From positions 1 to 64,000 of the forward strand of contig NZ_JAYRMI010000012.1 of NCBI RefSeq assembly GCF_041904905.1: a stretch of 64,000 nt of DNA. The letters are read 5' to 3'. The stretch is from Zoogloea sp041904905 (GTDB lineage: Bacteria; Pseudomonadota; Gammaproteobacteria; Burkholderiales; Rhodocyclaceae). A program made the position numbers and the translations under genes. Positions 48,619 through 56,627 of the stretch are shown piece after piece; the stretch's first letter is position 1, and every line of letters starts with the position of its first letter. The notes beneath the pieces are model-generated. The model ran no database searches, was not told the origin of the DNA, and saw only the letters and a program-made list of their open reading frames with translations.

Positions 48619-49263
48619 TTGAACGGCATCACGCTTGCCCTTTCGAAGGGCCGAATCTTCGAAGAAACCCTGCCGCTGCTCGCCGCCGCCGGGATCACGC
48701 CGACCGACAACCCCGAGTCGTCCCGCAAGCTCATCATCGGCACCAACCGGCCGGACGTGCGCCTCGTCATCGTGCGCGCCACCGACACGCCGACCTACGT
48801 CCAGTACGGCGCCGCGGACCTCGGCATCGCCGGCAAGGACGTGCTGATCGAGCACGGCGGCGCCGGCCTGTACCAGCCGCTGGACTTGAACATCGCCAAG
48901 TGCCGGCTGTGCGTGGCGGTGCCCAGGGAGTTCGACTACGCCGCGGCGGTCAAGCGCGGCGCGCGCATCCGCGTGGCCACCAAGTACGTCAATGCCGCCA
49001 AGGCCCACTTCGCCGCCAAGGGCATGCACGTCGATCTCATCAAGCTGTACGGCTCGATGGAACTTGCCCCGCTGGTCGGCCTCGCCGACGCCATCGTCGA
49101 TCTGGTCTCCACCGGCGGCACCCTCAAGGCCAACAACCTGGTCGAGGTCGAGGACATCATGCCCATCAGCTCCCGGCTGGTGGTCAATCAGGCCTCCCTC
49201 AAGCTGAAGCGCGAACTCATCCAGCCCGTGCTGGAAGCCTTTGCCGGAGCCATCAAGCCATGA
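48619..49263 (+). CDS. hisG: ATP phosphoribosyltransferase catalytic subunit, short form
   Basis: 214 residues from TTG 48619 (NGITLALSKGRIFEETLPLL). First step of histidine synthesis, ATP plus PRPP. The short form lacks the C-terminal regulatory domain and depends on HisZ, which is not in this window. Landmarks are TRPDVRLVIVRATDTPTYVQYGAADLGIAGKDVLIEHGG-type text (RPDVRLVIVRATDTPTYV) and GLADAIVDLVSTGGTLKANNLVE, the PRPP-binding motif. A TTG at 48598 would add seven residues but would lie close to a possible -10 box. The end overlaps hisD by 4 bases. Confidence 0.94.
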   Translation: MNGITLALSKGRIFEETLPLLAAAGITPTDNPESSRKLIIGTNRPDVRLVIVRATDTPTYVQYGAADLGIAGKDVLIEHGGAGLYQPLDLNIAKCRLCVAVPREFDYAAAVKRGARIRVATKYVNAAKAHFAAKGMHVDLIKLYGSMELAPLVGLADAIVDLVSTGGTLKANNLVEVEDIMPISSRLVVNQASLKLKRELIQPVLEAFAGAIKP

Positions 49264-50576
49264 GCGAGCAGATCCGCCGCCTGTCGTCCGCCGAACCCGG
49301 CTTCGCCGCCACCCTCGACGCCCTGCTGGCCTTCGAGAGCGGCACCGACGCGGCCATCGAGCAGGCCGTCGCCGACATCCTCGCCGCCGTGCGCCGCGAT
49401 GGCGACGCGGCGGTGGTCGAGTTCACCCGTCGCTTCGATCGCCTCGACGTGGCCGACATGGCCGCCCTCGAGCTGCCCCGCGCCGAACTCGACGCCGCGC
49501 TGGCCGGCCTGCCCGCCGAGCAGCGCGCCGCGCTGGAAGCCGCCGCCGCCCGCGTGCGGAGCTACCACGAGCGCCAGCGCCTCGAATCCTGGAGCTACAC
49601 CGAAGACGACCCCGCCATGCGCGGCACCCGTCTTGGCCAGCAGGTCAACCCGCTGGATCGCGTCGGCCTGTACGTGCCGGGCGGCCGGGCGTCTTATCCC
49701 AGCTCGGTGCTGATGAACGCCATCCCGGCCAAGGTGGCCGGCGTGGGCGAACTCATCATGGTCGTGCCCACCCCGCGCGGCGAGAAGAACCCGCTGGTGC
49801 TGGCCGCCGCGGCGATCACCGGCGTCGACCGGGTGTTCACCATCGGCGGCGCCCAGGCCGTGGCCGCGCTGGCCTACGGCACCGCGACCATCCCGCAGGT
49901 GGACAAGATCGTCGGCCCCGGCAACGCCTACGTGGCGAGCGCCAAGCGCCGGGTGTTCGGCACCGTCGGCATCGACATGGTGGCCGGCCCGTCCGAAGTG
50001 CTGATCGTCTCCGACGGCTCCGGCAACCCGGACTGGGTGGCGATGGATCTCTTCGCCCAGGCCGAGCACGACGAGCTTGCCCAGTCCATCCTGCTGTGCA
50101 CCGACGAAACCTTCATCGGCCGCGTCGAGGCCAGCATCGCGAAGCTGCTGCCCGAGATGCCCCGCCGCGAAACCATCGCCACGTCCCTCAAGAACCGCGG
50201 TGCGCTGGTGCGGGTGCGCGATCTGGCCGAAGCCTGCGAGATCGCCAACCGGATCGCACCGGAACACCTGGAGCTGTCCCTCGCCGAGCCGGGCCCGTGG
50301 GTGGAGAAGATCCGCCACGCCGGCGCCATCTTCATCGGCCACCACTCGGTCGAGGCGCTGGGCGACTACTGCGCCGGCCCCAACCACGTGCTGCCCACCA
50401 TGCGCAGCGCGCGCTTCTCCAGCCCGCTGGGGGTGTACGACTTCCAGAAGCGCACCAGCCTCATCGAGGTGTCGGAGGTCGGCGCCCAGACCCTGGGCAA
50501 GGTCGCCTCGATCCTCGCCCACGGGGAGGGGCTGCAGGCCCACGCCCGCTCGGCGGAGATGCGTCTGAAGGGCTGA
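49260..50576 (+). CDS. hisD: Histidinol dehydrogenase
   Basis: 438 residues from ATG 49260. Catalyses the last two oxidations to histidine with NAD and Zn. Signature elements are LYVPGGRASYPSSVLMNAIPAKVAGV, DKIVGPGNAYVASAKRRVFG, AGPSEVLIVSDG, DLFAQAEHDELAQSILL, and the Zn-ligand/base region PEHLELSL...FIGHHSVEALGDYCAGPNHVLPT. Coupled to hisG by a 4-base overlap. Followed by two inverted repeats and then the opposite-strand hisC. Confidence 0.97.
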   Translation: MSEQIRRLSSAEPGFAATLDALLAFESGTDAAIEQAVADILAAVRRDGDAAVVEFTRRFDRLDVADMAALELPRAELDAALAGLPAEQRAALEAAAARVRSYHERQRLESWSYTEDDPAMRGTRLGQQVNPLDRVGLYVPGGRASYPSSVLMNAIPAKVAGVGELIMVVPTPRGEKNPLVLAAAAITGVDRVFTIGGAQAVAALAYGTATIPQVDKIVGPGNAYVASAKRRVFGTVGIDMVAGPSEVLIVSDGSGNPDWVAMDLFAQAEHDELAQSILLCTDETFIGRVEASIAKLLPEMPRRETIATSLKNRGALVRVRDLAEACEIANRIAPEHLELSLAEPGPWVEKIRHAGAIFIGHHSVEALGDYCAGPNHVLPTMRSARFSSPLGVYDFQKRTSLIEVSEVGAQTLGKVASILAHGEGLQAHARSAEMRLKG

Positions 50577-50579
50577 TCG

Positions 50580-50616
50580 ATCGAATGATTCGATCAAACC
50601 TGTCGAATCATTCGAT
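50580..50616. repeat. 14-bp perfect inverted repeat after hisD
   Basis: ATCGAATGATTCGA (50580-50593) and TCGAATCATTCGAT (50603-50616) flank a 9-base loop, starting 4 bases after the hisD stop. Each arm is itself nearly palindromic (TCGAATGATTCGA), so it could be a protein-binding site or a stem-loop. Confidence 0.7.
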
Positions 50617-50629
50617 AGGTTTCGCCGCA

Positions 50630-50669
50630 ACAACAAAAAGCCGCGTCCTTGAACGCGGCTTTTTGTTGT
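50630..50669. terminator. Bidirectional intrinsic terminator between hisD and hisC
   Basis: ACAACAAAAAGCCGCGT (50630-50646) pairs perfectly with ACGCGGCTTTTTGTTGT (50653-50669). The GC core carries an A-run on one side and a T-run on the other, so it can stop transcripts from both hisD (plus) and hisC (minus). Confidence 0.88.
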
Positions 50670-50685
50670 CCGGGGGGCGGAGGCG

Positions 50686-51768
50686 TCAGCCCAGGATGGC
50701 CTTCAGCGCCGTCACCAGCAGGTCGCACTGTTCGTCCGTGCCCACCGTGATGCGCAGGAACTGGTCGATCCGCGCCGCCTTGAAGTGGCGCACGATGATG
50801 CTGCGCTCCCGCAGGCGGGCCGACAGGGCGGCGGCGTCGTGGCCCGGGTGGCGGGCGAACACGAAGTTGGCGGCCGACGGCAGCACCTCGAAGCCCAGCC
50901 CGGCCAGATCGGCGGTGAGGCGCTCGCGGCTGGCGATCACCTTGCGGCGGGTCTCGTCGAACCACGCCTCGTCGTCCATCGCCGCGCTGGCGCCCACCAG
51001 GGCGAGGCGATCCAGCGGGTAGGAGTTGAAGCTGTCCTTGACCCGGGTGAGGGCCTCGATCAGCTCGGGCTGCCCGATGGCGAAGCCCACCCGCAGGCCC
51101 GCCAGCGAGCGCGACTTGGACAGGGTTTGGGTGACCAGGATGTTCGGGTGCCTGCGGATCAGCGCCACCGCGGTGGGGATCGCGTCGAGCCCGCCGAAAT
51201 CCACGTAGGCCTCGTCGATCACGATGGGCGCATCCGGCAGCGCGGCGGCCAGGCGCTCGACCTCGGCCAGCGGCAGCAGGCGGCCGGTGGGGGCGTTGGG
51301 GTTGGGGAAGATCACCGCGCCGACGTCGCCCGCGAGGTAGTCGTCGACGCGGATCGAGAAGTCGTCGGCCAGCGGCACGGCGCGGTAGTCGATGCCGTAC
51401 AGCCCGCAGTACACCGGGTAGAAGCTGTAGGTGATGTCGGGGAAGCGCAGCGGCTTGTCGTGCTTGAGCAGCGCCTGGAAGGTGTGGGCCAGCACCTCGT
51501 CGGAGCTGTTGCCCACGAACACCCACTCGGCCGGCACGTCGAAATGGCGGGCGACGGCGACCTTCAGCTGGCTCCCGAGGGGGTCGGGGTAGAGCTTCAG
51601 GCGGTCGGCGTCGGCGCCCAGTTCGGCGTGGATGGCGGCCAGCACGCGGGGGCTGGGCGGGTAGGGGTTCTCGTTGGTGTTGAGCTTGACCAGGTTGGCG
51701 AGCTTGGGCTGCTCGCCCGGAACATACGGGGTCAGGCCGTGAACGACGGGGCTCCAGAAGCGGCTCAT
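50686..51768 (-). CDS. hisC: Histidinol-phosphate aminotransferase
   Basis: 360 residues from ATG 51768. PLP enzyme; transfers an amino group to imidazole-acetol phosphate. Key motifs are LNTNENPYPPSPRVLAAI, GNSSDEVL, PNPNAPTGRLLP, DEAYVDFGG and the PLP lysine region TLSKSRSLAGLRVGF; the C-terminal arginine is in QFLRITVGT. It lies opposite to all other his genes in the cluster, between hisGD and hisBHAFIE. Its promoter must lie in the 110-base spacer shared with hisB. Confidence 0.96.
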   Translation of the reverse strand: MSRFWSPVVHGLTPYVPGEQPKLANLVKLNTNENPYPPSPRVLAAIHAELGADADRLKLYPDPLGSQLKVAVARHFDVPAEWVFVGNSSDEVLAHTFQALLKHDKPLRFPDITYSFYPVYCGLYGIDYRAVPLADDFSIRVDDYLAGDVGAVIFPNPNAPTGRLLPLAEVERLAAALPDAPIVIDEAYVDFGGLDAIPTAVALIRRHPNILVTQTLSKSRSLAGLRVGFAIGQPELIEALTRVKDSFNSYPLDRLALVGASAAMDDEAWFDETRRKVIASRERLTADLAGLGFEVLPSAANFVFARHPGHDAAALSARLRERSIIVRHFKAARIDQFLRITVGTDEQCDLLVTALKAILG

Positions 51769-51878
51769 GGCGGATCGGCTCGGGCGGCTTGTGCGCCGCA
51801 AGGGACGGTGAAAACGTGAAATGCTATCATGGCCGTTCCGATTACCTCGTTTCGACCGTTTCTCCTGGAAAACCCCCA

Positions 51879-52466
51879 ATGCGGCAAGCCGAAATCTCCC
51901 GCGATACCCTCGAGACCAAGATCCGGGTCAAGCTCGACCTGGACGGTTCGGGCAACAGCCAGCTCAACACCGGCATCGGTTTCTTCGACCACATGCTCGA
52001 CCAGATCGCCCGTCACGGCGCCTTCGATCTCGAGATCGAAGCCGTCGGCGATCTGCACATCGACGGGCATCACACCGTGGAAGACGTGGGCATCACCCTC
52101 GGCCAGGCCTTTGCGAAGGCGGTGGGCGACAAGAAGGGCCTGACCCGCTACGGCCACGCCTACGTGCCGCTCGATGAAGCCCTCTCCCGCGTGGTGGTGG
52201 ATCTGTCCGGCCGCCCGGGGCTGGAGTTCGACATTCCCTTCACCGCCGCCATGATCGGCGCCCTCGACACCCAGCTGGTGTACGAGTTCTTCCAGGGCTT
52301 CGTCAATCACGCCGGGGTCAGCCTGCACATCGACAACCTCAAGGGCCGCAACGCGCACCACCAGTGCGAGACCGCCTTCAAGGCCTTCGGCCGCGCGCTG
52401 CGCATGGCGGTGACGCCGGATCCGCGCCAGGCCGGCGTGGTGCCCTCCACGAAGGGAGCGCTGTGA
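51879..52466 (+). CDS. hisB: Imidazoleglycerol-phosphate dehydratase
   Basis: 195 residues; the single-function form without the phosphatase domain of enterobacteria. Metal-ligand motifs are GIGFFDHMLDQIARHGAFDLEIEAVGDLHIDGHHTVEDVGITLGQAF and QGFVNHAGVSLHIDNLKGRNAHHQCETAFKAFGRALR, both containing the His-rich pairs that bind Mn. ATG 51879; a possible -10 TATCAT at 51825. The stop overlaps the hisH ATG by 1 base. First gene of the hisBHAFIE run. Confidence 0.97.
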   Translation: MRQAEISRDTLETKIRVKLDLDGSGNSQLNTGIGFFDHMLDQIARHGAFDLEIEAVGDLHIDGHHTVEDVGITLGQAFAKAVGDKKGLTRYGHAYVPLDEALSRVVVDLSGRPGLEFDIPFTAAMIGALDTQLVYEFFQGFVNHAGVSLHIDNLKGRNAHHQCETAFKAFGRALRMAVTPDPRQAGVVPSTKGAL

Positions 52467-53104
52467 TGAGCAAGGTCGCCATCATCGATTACGGCATGGG
52501 CAACCTGCGTTCGGTGGCCAAGGCCATCGAGCACGTCGCCACCGGGGCCAGCGTGGTCGTCACCGCCGATCCGGCCGAAGTGCTGTCGGCGGATCGCGTG
52601 GTCTTTCCCGGCCAGGGCGCGATGCCCGACTGCATGCGCGAGCTGGACGCCCGCCACCTGCGTCCGGCGGTGCTCGAAGCCGCGCGGAGCAAGCCTTTCC
52701 TGGGCATCTGCATCGGTCAGCAGATGCTCTTCGACCACAGCGAGGAGGGCAACGTGCCCGGCCTCGGCATCTTCAAGGGCGAAGTGCGGCGCTTTCCGGC
52801 CGACCGGATGGTGGCCGCCGACGGCGCCCGCCTGAAGGTGCCCCACATGGGCTGGAACGAAGTCTGGCAGAAGCAGGCCCACCCCCTGTGGGCCGGCATC
52901 CCCGACGGTGCCCGCTTCTACTACGTGCACAGCTACTACGTCGACCCCGCCGATCCGGCCATCGTCGCGGCGACCACCGACTACGGCATCCCCTTTACCG
53001 GGGCGGTAGCGCAGGCTAATATCTTCGCCGTCCAGTTCCACCCGGAAAAGAGCGCGCAGGCCGGCCTGCAGCTGCTGTCGAACTTCATGTCCTGGAAGCC
53101 CTGA
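52466..53104 (+). CDS. hisH: Imidazole glycerol phosphate synthase glutaminase subunit
   Basis: 212 residues. Class I glutamine amidotransferase that feeds ammonia to HisF. Start SKVAIIDYGMGNLRSVAKAIEHV; nucleophile Cys in FLGICIGQQMLFDHSEE; His and Glu of the triad in the C-terminal FAVQFHPEKSAQAGLQLL. ATG 52466 overlaps the hisB stop. The G-I-C-I-G motif differs from the usual G-I-C-L-G-M by Ile, which is conservative. hisA follows 66 bases later. Confidence 0.96.
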   Translation: MSKVAIIDYGMGNLRSVAKAIEHVATGASVVVTADPAEVLSADRVVFPGQGAMPDCMRELDARHLRPAVLEAARSKPFLGICIGQQMLFDHSEEGNVPGLGIFKGEVRRFPADRMVAADGARLKVPHMGWNEVWQKQAHPLWAGIPDGARFYYVHSYYVDPADPAIVAATTDYGIPFTGAVAQANIFAVQFHPEKSAQAGLQLLSNFMSWKP

Positions 53105-53170
53105 GACGCCTCCCATGGGTCGCCAACTTCACCCCGTCGTTCCGTTCCCCCTCTTACCGCACTTCTTCCT

Positions 53171-53917
53171 ATGCTGCTGATTCCCGCCATCGACCTCAAG
53201 GACGGTCACTGCGTGCGCCTTAAGCAAGGCGAAATGGATGCCGCCACGGTCTTCTCCGAAGACCCCCGTGCCATGGCCCGTCACTGGGTCGAGCAGGGGG
53301 CACGTCGCCTGCATCTGGTGGACCTCAACGGCGCCTTTGCCGGCAAGCCGAAGAACGAAGCCGCCATCAAGGCCATCCTCGAGGAAGTCGGCGACGAGAT
53401 CCCCGTCCAGCTGGGCGGCGGCATCCGCGACCTCGACACCATCGAGCGCTACCTTGACGCGGGCCTCACCTACGTCATCATCGGCACCGCCGCGGTCAAG
53501 AACCCGGGCTTCCTGCACGACGCCTGCAGCGCCTTCGCCGGCCACATCATCGTCGGCCTCGACGCCAAGGACGGCAAGGTGGCGGTGGATGGCTGGTCCA
53601 AGCTCACCGGCCACGATGTCGTCGACCTCGCCAAGAAGTTCGAGGACTACGGCGTCGAAGGCGTGATCTACACCGACATCGGCCGCGACGGCATGCTCTC
53701 CGGCGTGAACATCGAAGCTACCGTCAAGCTCGCCCAGGCGCTGCGCATCCCGGTCATCGCCAGCGGCGGCATCGCCACCCTCGCCGACGTGGAAGCCCTG
53801 TGCGCCGTCGAATCCGAAGGCGTGACCGGGGCCATCACCGGCCGGGCGATCTACGAAGGCACCCTCGATTTCGGCGCCGCCCAGGCTCGCGCCGACGCCC
53901 TCAACGGGGCCGCCTGA
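53171..53917 (+). CDS. hisA: Phosphoribosylformimino-5-aminoimidazole carboxamide ribotide isomerase
   Basis: 248 residues. Half-barrel repeats: MLLIPAIDLKDGHCVRLKQGEMDAATVFSEDP, with the catalytic Asp (A-I-D-L) near the start and a second Asp in VIYTDIGRDGMLSGVN. PVIASGGIATLADVEAL forms the phosphate-binding loop. It is an (alpha/beta)8 isomerase opening ProFAR. hisF starts 3 bases after its stop. Small insertion-free, standard length. Confidence 0.97.
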   Translation: MLLIPAIDLKDGHCVRLKQGEMDAATVFSEDPRAMARHWVEQGARRLHLVDLNGAFAGKPKNEAAIKAILEEVGDEIPVQLGGGIRDLDTIERYLDAGLTYVIIGTAAVKNPGFLHDACSAFAGHIIVGLDAKDGKVAVDGWSKLTGHDVVDLAKKFEDYGVEGVIYTDIGRDGMLSGVNIEATVKLAQALRIPVIASGGIATLADVEALCAVESEGVTGAITGRAIYEGTLDFGAAQARADALNGAA

Positions 53918-53920
53918 CTC

Positions 53921-54679
53921 ATGCTCGCCAAACGCATCATCCCCTGCCTCGATGTGAACGCCGGCCGCGTGGTCAAGGGCGTCAATTTCCTTGAGCTGCG
54001 GGATGCCGGCGATCCGGTCGAAGTGGCCCGCCGCTACGACGAGCAGGGCGCCGACGAGATCACCTTCCTCGACATCACCGCCAGTTCCGACGACCGCAAC
54101 ATCATCCTGCACGTGGTCGAGCAGGTGGCCGAGCAGGTCTTCATCCCGCTTACCGTCGGCGGCGGCGTGCGCACCGTCGACGACGTACGGCGCCTGCTCA
54201 ACGCCGGCGCGGACAAGGTCAGTATCAACACCGCGGCGGTCAATAACCCGCAGGTGGTGGCCGACGCCGCCCACAAGGTGGGCAGCCAGTGCATCGTGGT
54301 CGCCATCGACGCCAAGCAGGTCGCGCCGGGCAAGTGGGAGGTCTTCACCCACGGCGGGCGCAACCGCACCGGCCTCGACGCCGTCGAGTGGGCCCAGAAG
54401 GTGGCCGAGCTTGGCGCCGGCGAGATCCTCCTCACCAGCATGGACCGGGACGGCACCAAGAACGGCTTCGACCTGGGCCTGACCCGCGCGGTGTCGGACG
54501 CCATCTCGATTCCCGTCATCGCCAGCGGCGGCGTGGGCAGCCTCGATCACCTCGCCGACGGCGTCACCCTGGGCCGTGCGGATGCCGTGCTGGCCGCCAG
54601 CATCTTCCACTTCGGCGACCACACCGTACGCGAAGCCAAGGCGCTGATGCGCGCCCGCGGTATCGAGGTGCGCCTGTGA
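53921..54679 (+). CDS. hisF: Imidazole glycerol phosphate synthase cyclase subunit
   Basis: 252 residues. Starts MLAKRIIPCLDVNAGRVVKGVNFLELRDAGDPVEVARRYDEQGADEITFLDITASSDDR: the catalytic Asp in CLDV and the second Asp in the (V/I)ASGG half (LLTSMDRDGTKNGFDLGL). Makes IGP and AICAR using ammonia from HisH. The stop overlaps the GTG of hisI by 4 bases. Standard length. Confidence 0.97.
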   Translation: MLAKRIIPCLDVNAGRVVKGVNFLELRDAGDPVEVARRYDEQGADEITFLDITASSDDRNIILHVVEQVAEQVFIPLTVGGGVRTVDDVRRLLNAGADKVSINTAAVNNPQVVADAAHKVGSQCIVVAIDAKQVAPGKWEVFTHGGRNRTGLDAVEWAQKVAELGAGEILLTSMDRDGTKNGFDLGLTRAVSDAISIPVIASGGVGSLDHLADGVTLGRADAVLAASIFHFGDHTVREAKALMRARGIEVRL

Positions 54680-55080
54680 GCGCCGCGCCTGGTTCCAACG
54701 CCTGGCTGGATGAACTCGCCTGGGACAAGGATGGGCTGATCCCCGCCATCGCCCAGGACGCCGTCACCGGCGACGTGCTGATGTTCGCCTGGATGAACCG
54801 CGACGCCCTGGCGCGCACGGTCGAGACCGGCGAAGCCGTCTATTTTTCACGGTCCCGCGGCAAGCTGTGGCACAAGGGCGAAGAGTCCGGCCACACCCAG
54901 AAGATCCGCGAGATCCGCATCGATTGCGATAACGACGTGGTGCTTCTGAAGATCGAGCAGGTGGGCGGGATCGCCTGCCACACCGGGCGACGCAGCTGCT
55001 TCTTCCAGAAATACCTCGCCGACGGCCGCTGGGAGGCGGTCGATCCGGTTCTGAAAGACCCGAAGGAGATTTACAAATGA
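54676..55080 (+). CDS. hisI: Phosphoribosyl-AMP cyclohydrolase
   Basis: 134 residues from GTG 54676. Mono-functional HisI (without HisE). Metal-ligand and catalytic residues are in VLMFAWMNRDALARTVETGEAVYFSRSRGKLWHKGEESGHTQKI, RIDCDNDVVLLKIEQVGGIACHTGRRSCF, with the C-H and D-C-D motifs. The GTG start overlaps the hisF stop; the stop overlaps the hisE ATG. Opens the ring of PR-AMP. Confidence 0.96.
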   Translation: MSAAPGSNAWLDELAWDKDGLIPAIAQDAVTGDVLMFAWMNRDALARTVETGEAVYFSRSRGKLWHKGEESGHTQKIREIRIDCDNDVVLLKIEQVGGIACHTGRRSCFFQKYLADGRWEAVDPVLKDPKEIYK

Positions 55081-55403
55081 TCGATATCGAAGTGCTGCAC
55101 CGGGTGTCCGAGACGCTGGCTGCCCGCAAGGACGCGAGTCCTGAGTCGTCCTACGTTTCCGGCCTGTTCCACAAGGGCACCGACGCCATCTGCAAGAAGG
55201 TCGCCGAAGAGGCCGCCGAGACCATCATGGCCGCCAAGGACAAGGATCTGCTGCACGTGGTCTGGGAGGTCACCGACGTGTGGTTCCACACCATGATCCT
55301 GCTGCATCACTTCGGCCTGTCGGTGGACGACGTCCTGGCCGAGTTCCGCCGCCGCGAAGGGGTTTCGGGCATCGACGAGAAGAAGGCCCGCACTGCAAGC
55401 TGA
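55077..55403 (+). CDS. hisE: Phosphoribosyl-ATP pyrophosphatase
   Basis: 108 residues. All-alpha NTP pyrophosphohydrolase of the MazG type: VSETLAARKDASPESSYVSGLFHKGTDAICKKVAEEAAETIMAAKDKDLLHVVWEVTDVWFHTMILL, with the EE-x2-E/E-x2-D metal motif in VAEEAAETIM and WEVTDVWFH. Separate gene from hisI, as usual in betaproteobacteria. Overlaps hisI by 4 bases. A hinT-type gene follows 21 bases later. Confidence 0.96.
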   Translation: MIDIEVLHRVSETLAARKDASPESSYVSGLFHKGTDAICKKVAEEAAETIMAAKDKDLLHVVWEVTDVWFHTMILLHHFGLSVDDVLAEFRRREGVSGIDEKKARTAS

Positions 55404-55424
55404 CGAACAACGGTAACGATTCCC

Positions 55425-55772
55425 ATGCAGGATTGCCTGTTCTGCCGTATCGTGCGCGGCGAGATTCCCGCGGCGAAGGTCTACGAAGACGACGAGGTGC
55501 TGGCTTTCAAGGACATCCAGCCCCAGCGCCCCGTTCATGTGCTGGTGATTCCGAAGAAGCACATCGCCTCGCTGGCTCACGCCGGCGAGGCGGACATCCC
55601 GGTGCTGGGTCGCATGCTCGCGCTGGCCAACCGGATTGCCGTCGATCAAGGAAGTCCCGACGGCTTTCGGTCCATCATCAACACAGGGCACGTCGGCGGG
55701 CAGGAAGTCATGCATGTGCACATGCACATCGTGGGTGGGCCGGAGCCGGTCGGGCCGATGCTTAAACGGTAG
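55425..55772 (+). CDS. hinT: HIT-family purine nucleoside phosphoramidase (HinT-like)
   Basis: 115 residues. Starts MQDCLFCRIVRGEIPAAKVYEDDEVLAFKDIQPQRPVHVLVIPKKHIASL; the HIT motif is HVHMHIVGG near the C-terminus. C-x2-C (CLFC) at the N-terminus marks the HinT group. Hydrolyses nucleoside phosphoramidates. Lies between hisE and tatA, a common betaproteobacterial order. Cytoplasmic. Confidence 0.95.
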   Translation: MQDCLFCRIVRGEIPAAKVYEDDEVLAFKDIQPQRPVHVLVIPKKHIASLAHAGEADIPVLGRMLALANRIAVDQGSPDGFRSIINTGHVGGQEVMHVHMHIVGGPEPVGPMLKR

Positions 55773-55789
55773 TTTTCCAGGAGATTTCA

Positions 55790-56008
55790 ATGGGTTCCTT
55801 CAGCATTTGGCACTGGCTGATCGTTCTGGTCATCGTCATGCTCGTGTTCGGCACGAAGAAGCTGCGCAACATCGGCCAGGATCTGGGCGGTGCGGTCAAA
55901 GGCTTCAAGGATGGCATGCGTGAAGCCGAGGGCGATGCAAGTCAGAAGATCGCCGACGGTGGCAAGCAGACCATCGACGCGGAAGCCCGGGACAAGAGCA
56001 AGTCCTGA
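55790..56008 (+). CDS. tatA: Twin-arginine translocase subunit TatA
   Basis: 72 residues. N-terminal membrane helix (SFSIWHWLIVLVIVMLVFGTKKLRN), the conserved F-G-x-K-K-L-R hinge and an amphipathic helix (GQDLGGAVKGFKDGM), then a charged tail. Forms the pore ring for folded Tat substrates. ATG 55790 preceded by AGGAG. Followed by tatB after 100 bases. Inner membrane. Confidence 0.96.
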   Translation: MGSFSIWHWLIVLVIVMLVFGTKKLRNIGQDLGGAVKGFKDGMREAEGDASQKIADGGKQTIDAEARDKSKS

Positions 56009-56108
56009 TGCCTGGCCCGCGGCCGGCGCGGAAGGGGCGCTATCCAGCCGCCCCTTTTTCGTTTGTGGCCCCGGGGGCCGGGCGATACAGATAACTTAGG
56101 CGAAGCGG

Positions 56109-56627
56109 ATGTTCGATATCGGTTTTTCCGAACTCGTGGTCATCGGGGTCGTGGCCCTGCTGGTGCTCGGCCCCGAAAGGCTGCCCAAGGTGGCGCGCAC
56201 TACCGGTCACCTGCTGGGGCGGCTGCAGCGCTATGTCTCCGACGTGAAGTCGGACATCAACCGCGAGATGCAGCTCGACGAGTTGAAGCGCCTGCAGGAA
56301 GAGGCCCGCAAGTCGGCGATGGCCTTCGAGACCACGGTGCGCAGCGAGCTGGCGAGCGTGGAGAGCGGTGTGAATGCCTCGGTGCAGTCGGCCTCGTCGG
56401 CGGTGGCCGAGCTGGAGAGCAGCCTCAAGTCGCCCGCCGATCCGGCGCCGGCCGGTCAGGACGCGGCTGCGCTGCTGGATCGCCAGCTTGCCGAGGCCGA
56501 TGCCCACGCGGGGCCGCCGCCCGGGTTTGAGACGGCCCAGGTGCCGTCGGCGCCCGCCGCACCGGAGCCCCAGATCGGGCTCGATTTCGGCGCCCAGTCT
56601 GCAGCGTCCAGGAATCCCAAGTCATGA
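56109..56627 (+). CDS. tatB: Twin-arginine translocase subunit TatB
   Basis: 172 residues. N-terminal helix MFDIGFSELVVIGVVALLVLGPERLPKVARTTGHLLGR, the TatB signature with L-G-P-E-R-L-P, then long amphipathic and coiled parts and a proline/alanine tail. Binds signal peptides with TatC. The last 4 bases overlap the tatC start. Inner membrane. Confidence 0.95.
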   Translation: MFDIGFSELVVIGVVALLVLGPERLPKVARTTGHLLGRLQRYVSDVKSDINREMQLDELKRLQEEARKSAMAFETTVRSELASVESGVNASVQSASSAVAELESSLKSPADPAPAGQDAAALLDRQLAEADAHAGPPPGFETAQVPSAPAAPEPQIGLDFGAQSAASRNPKS

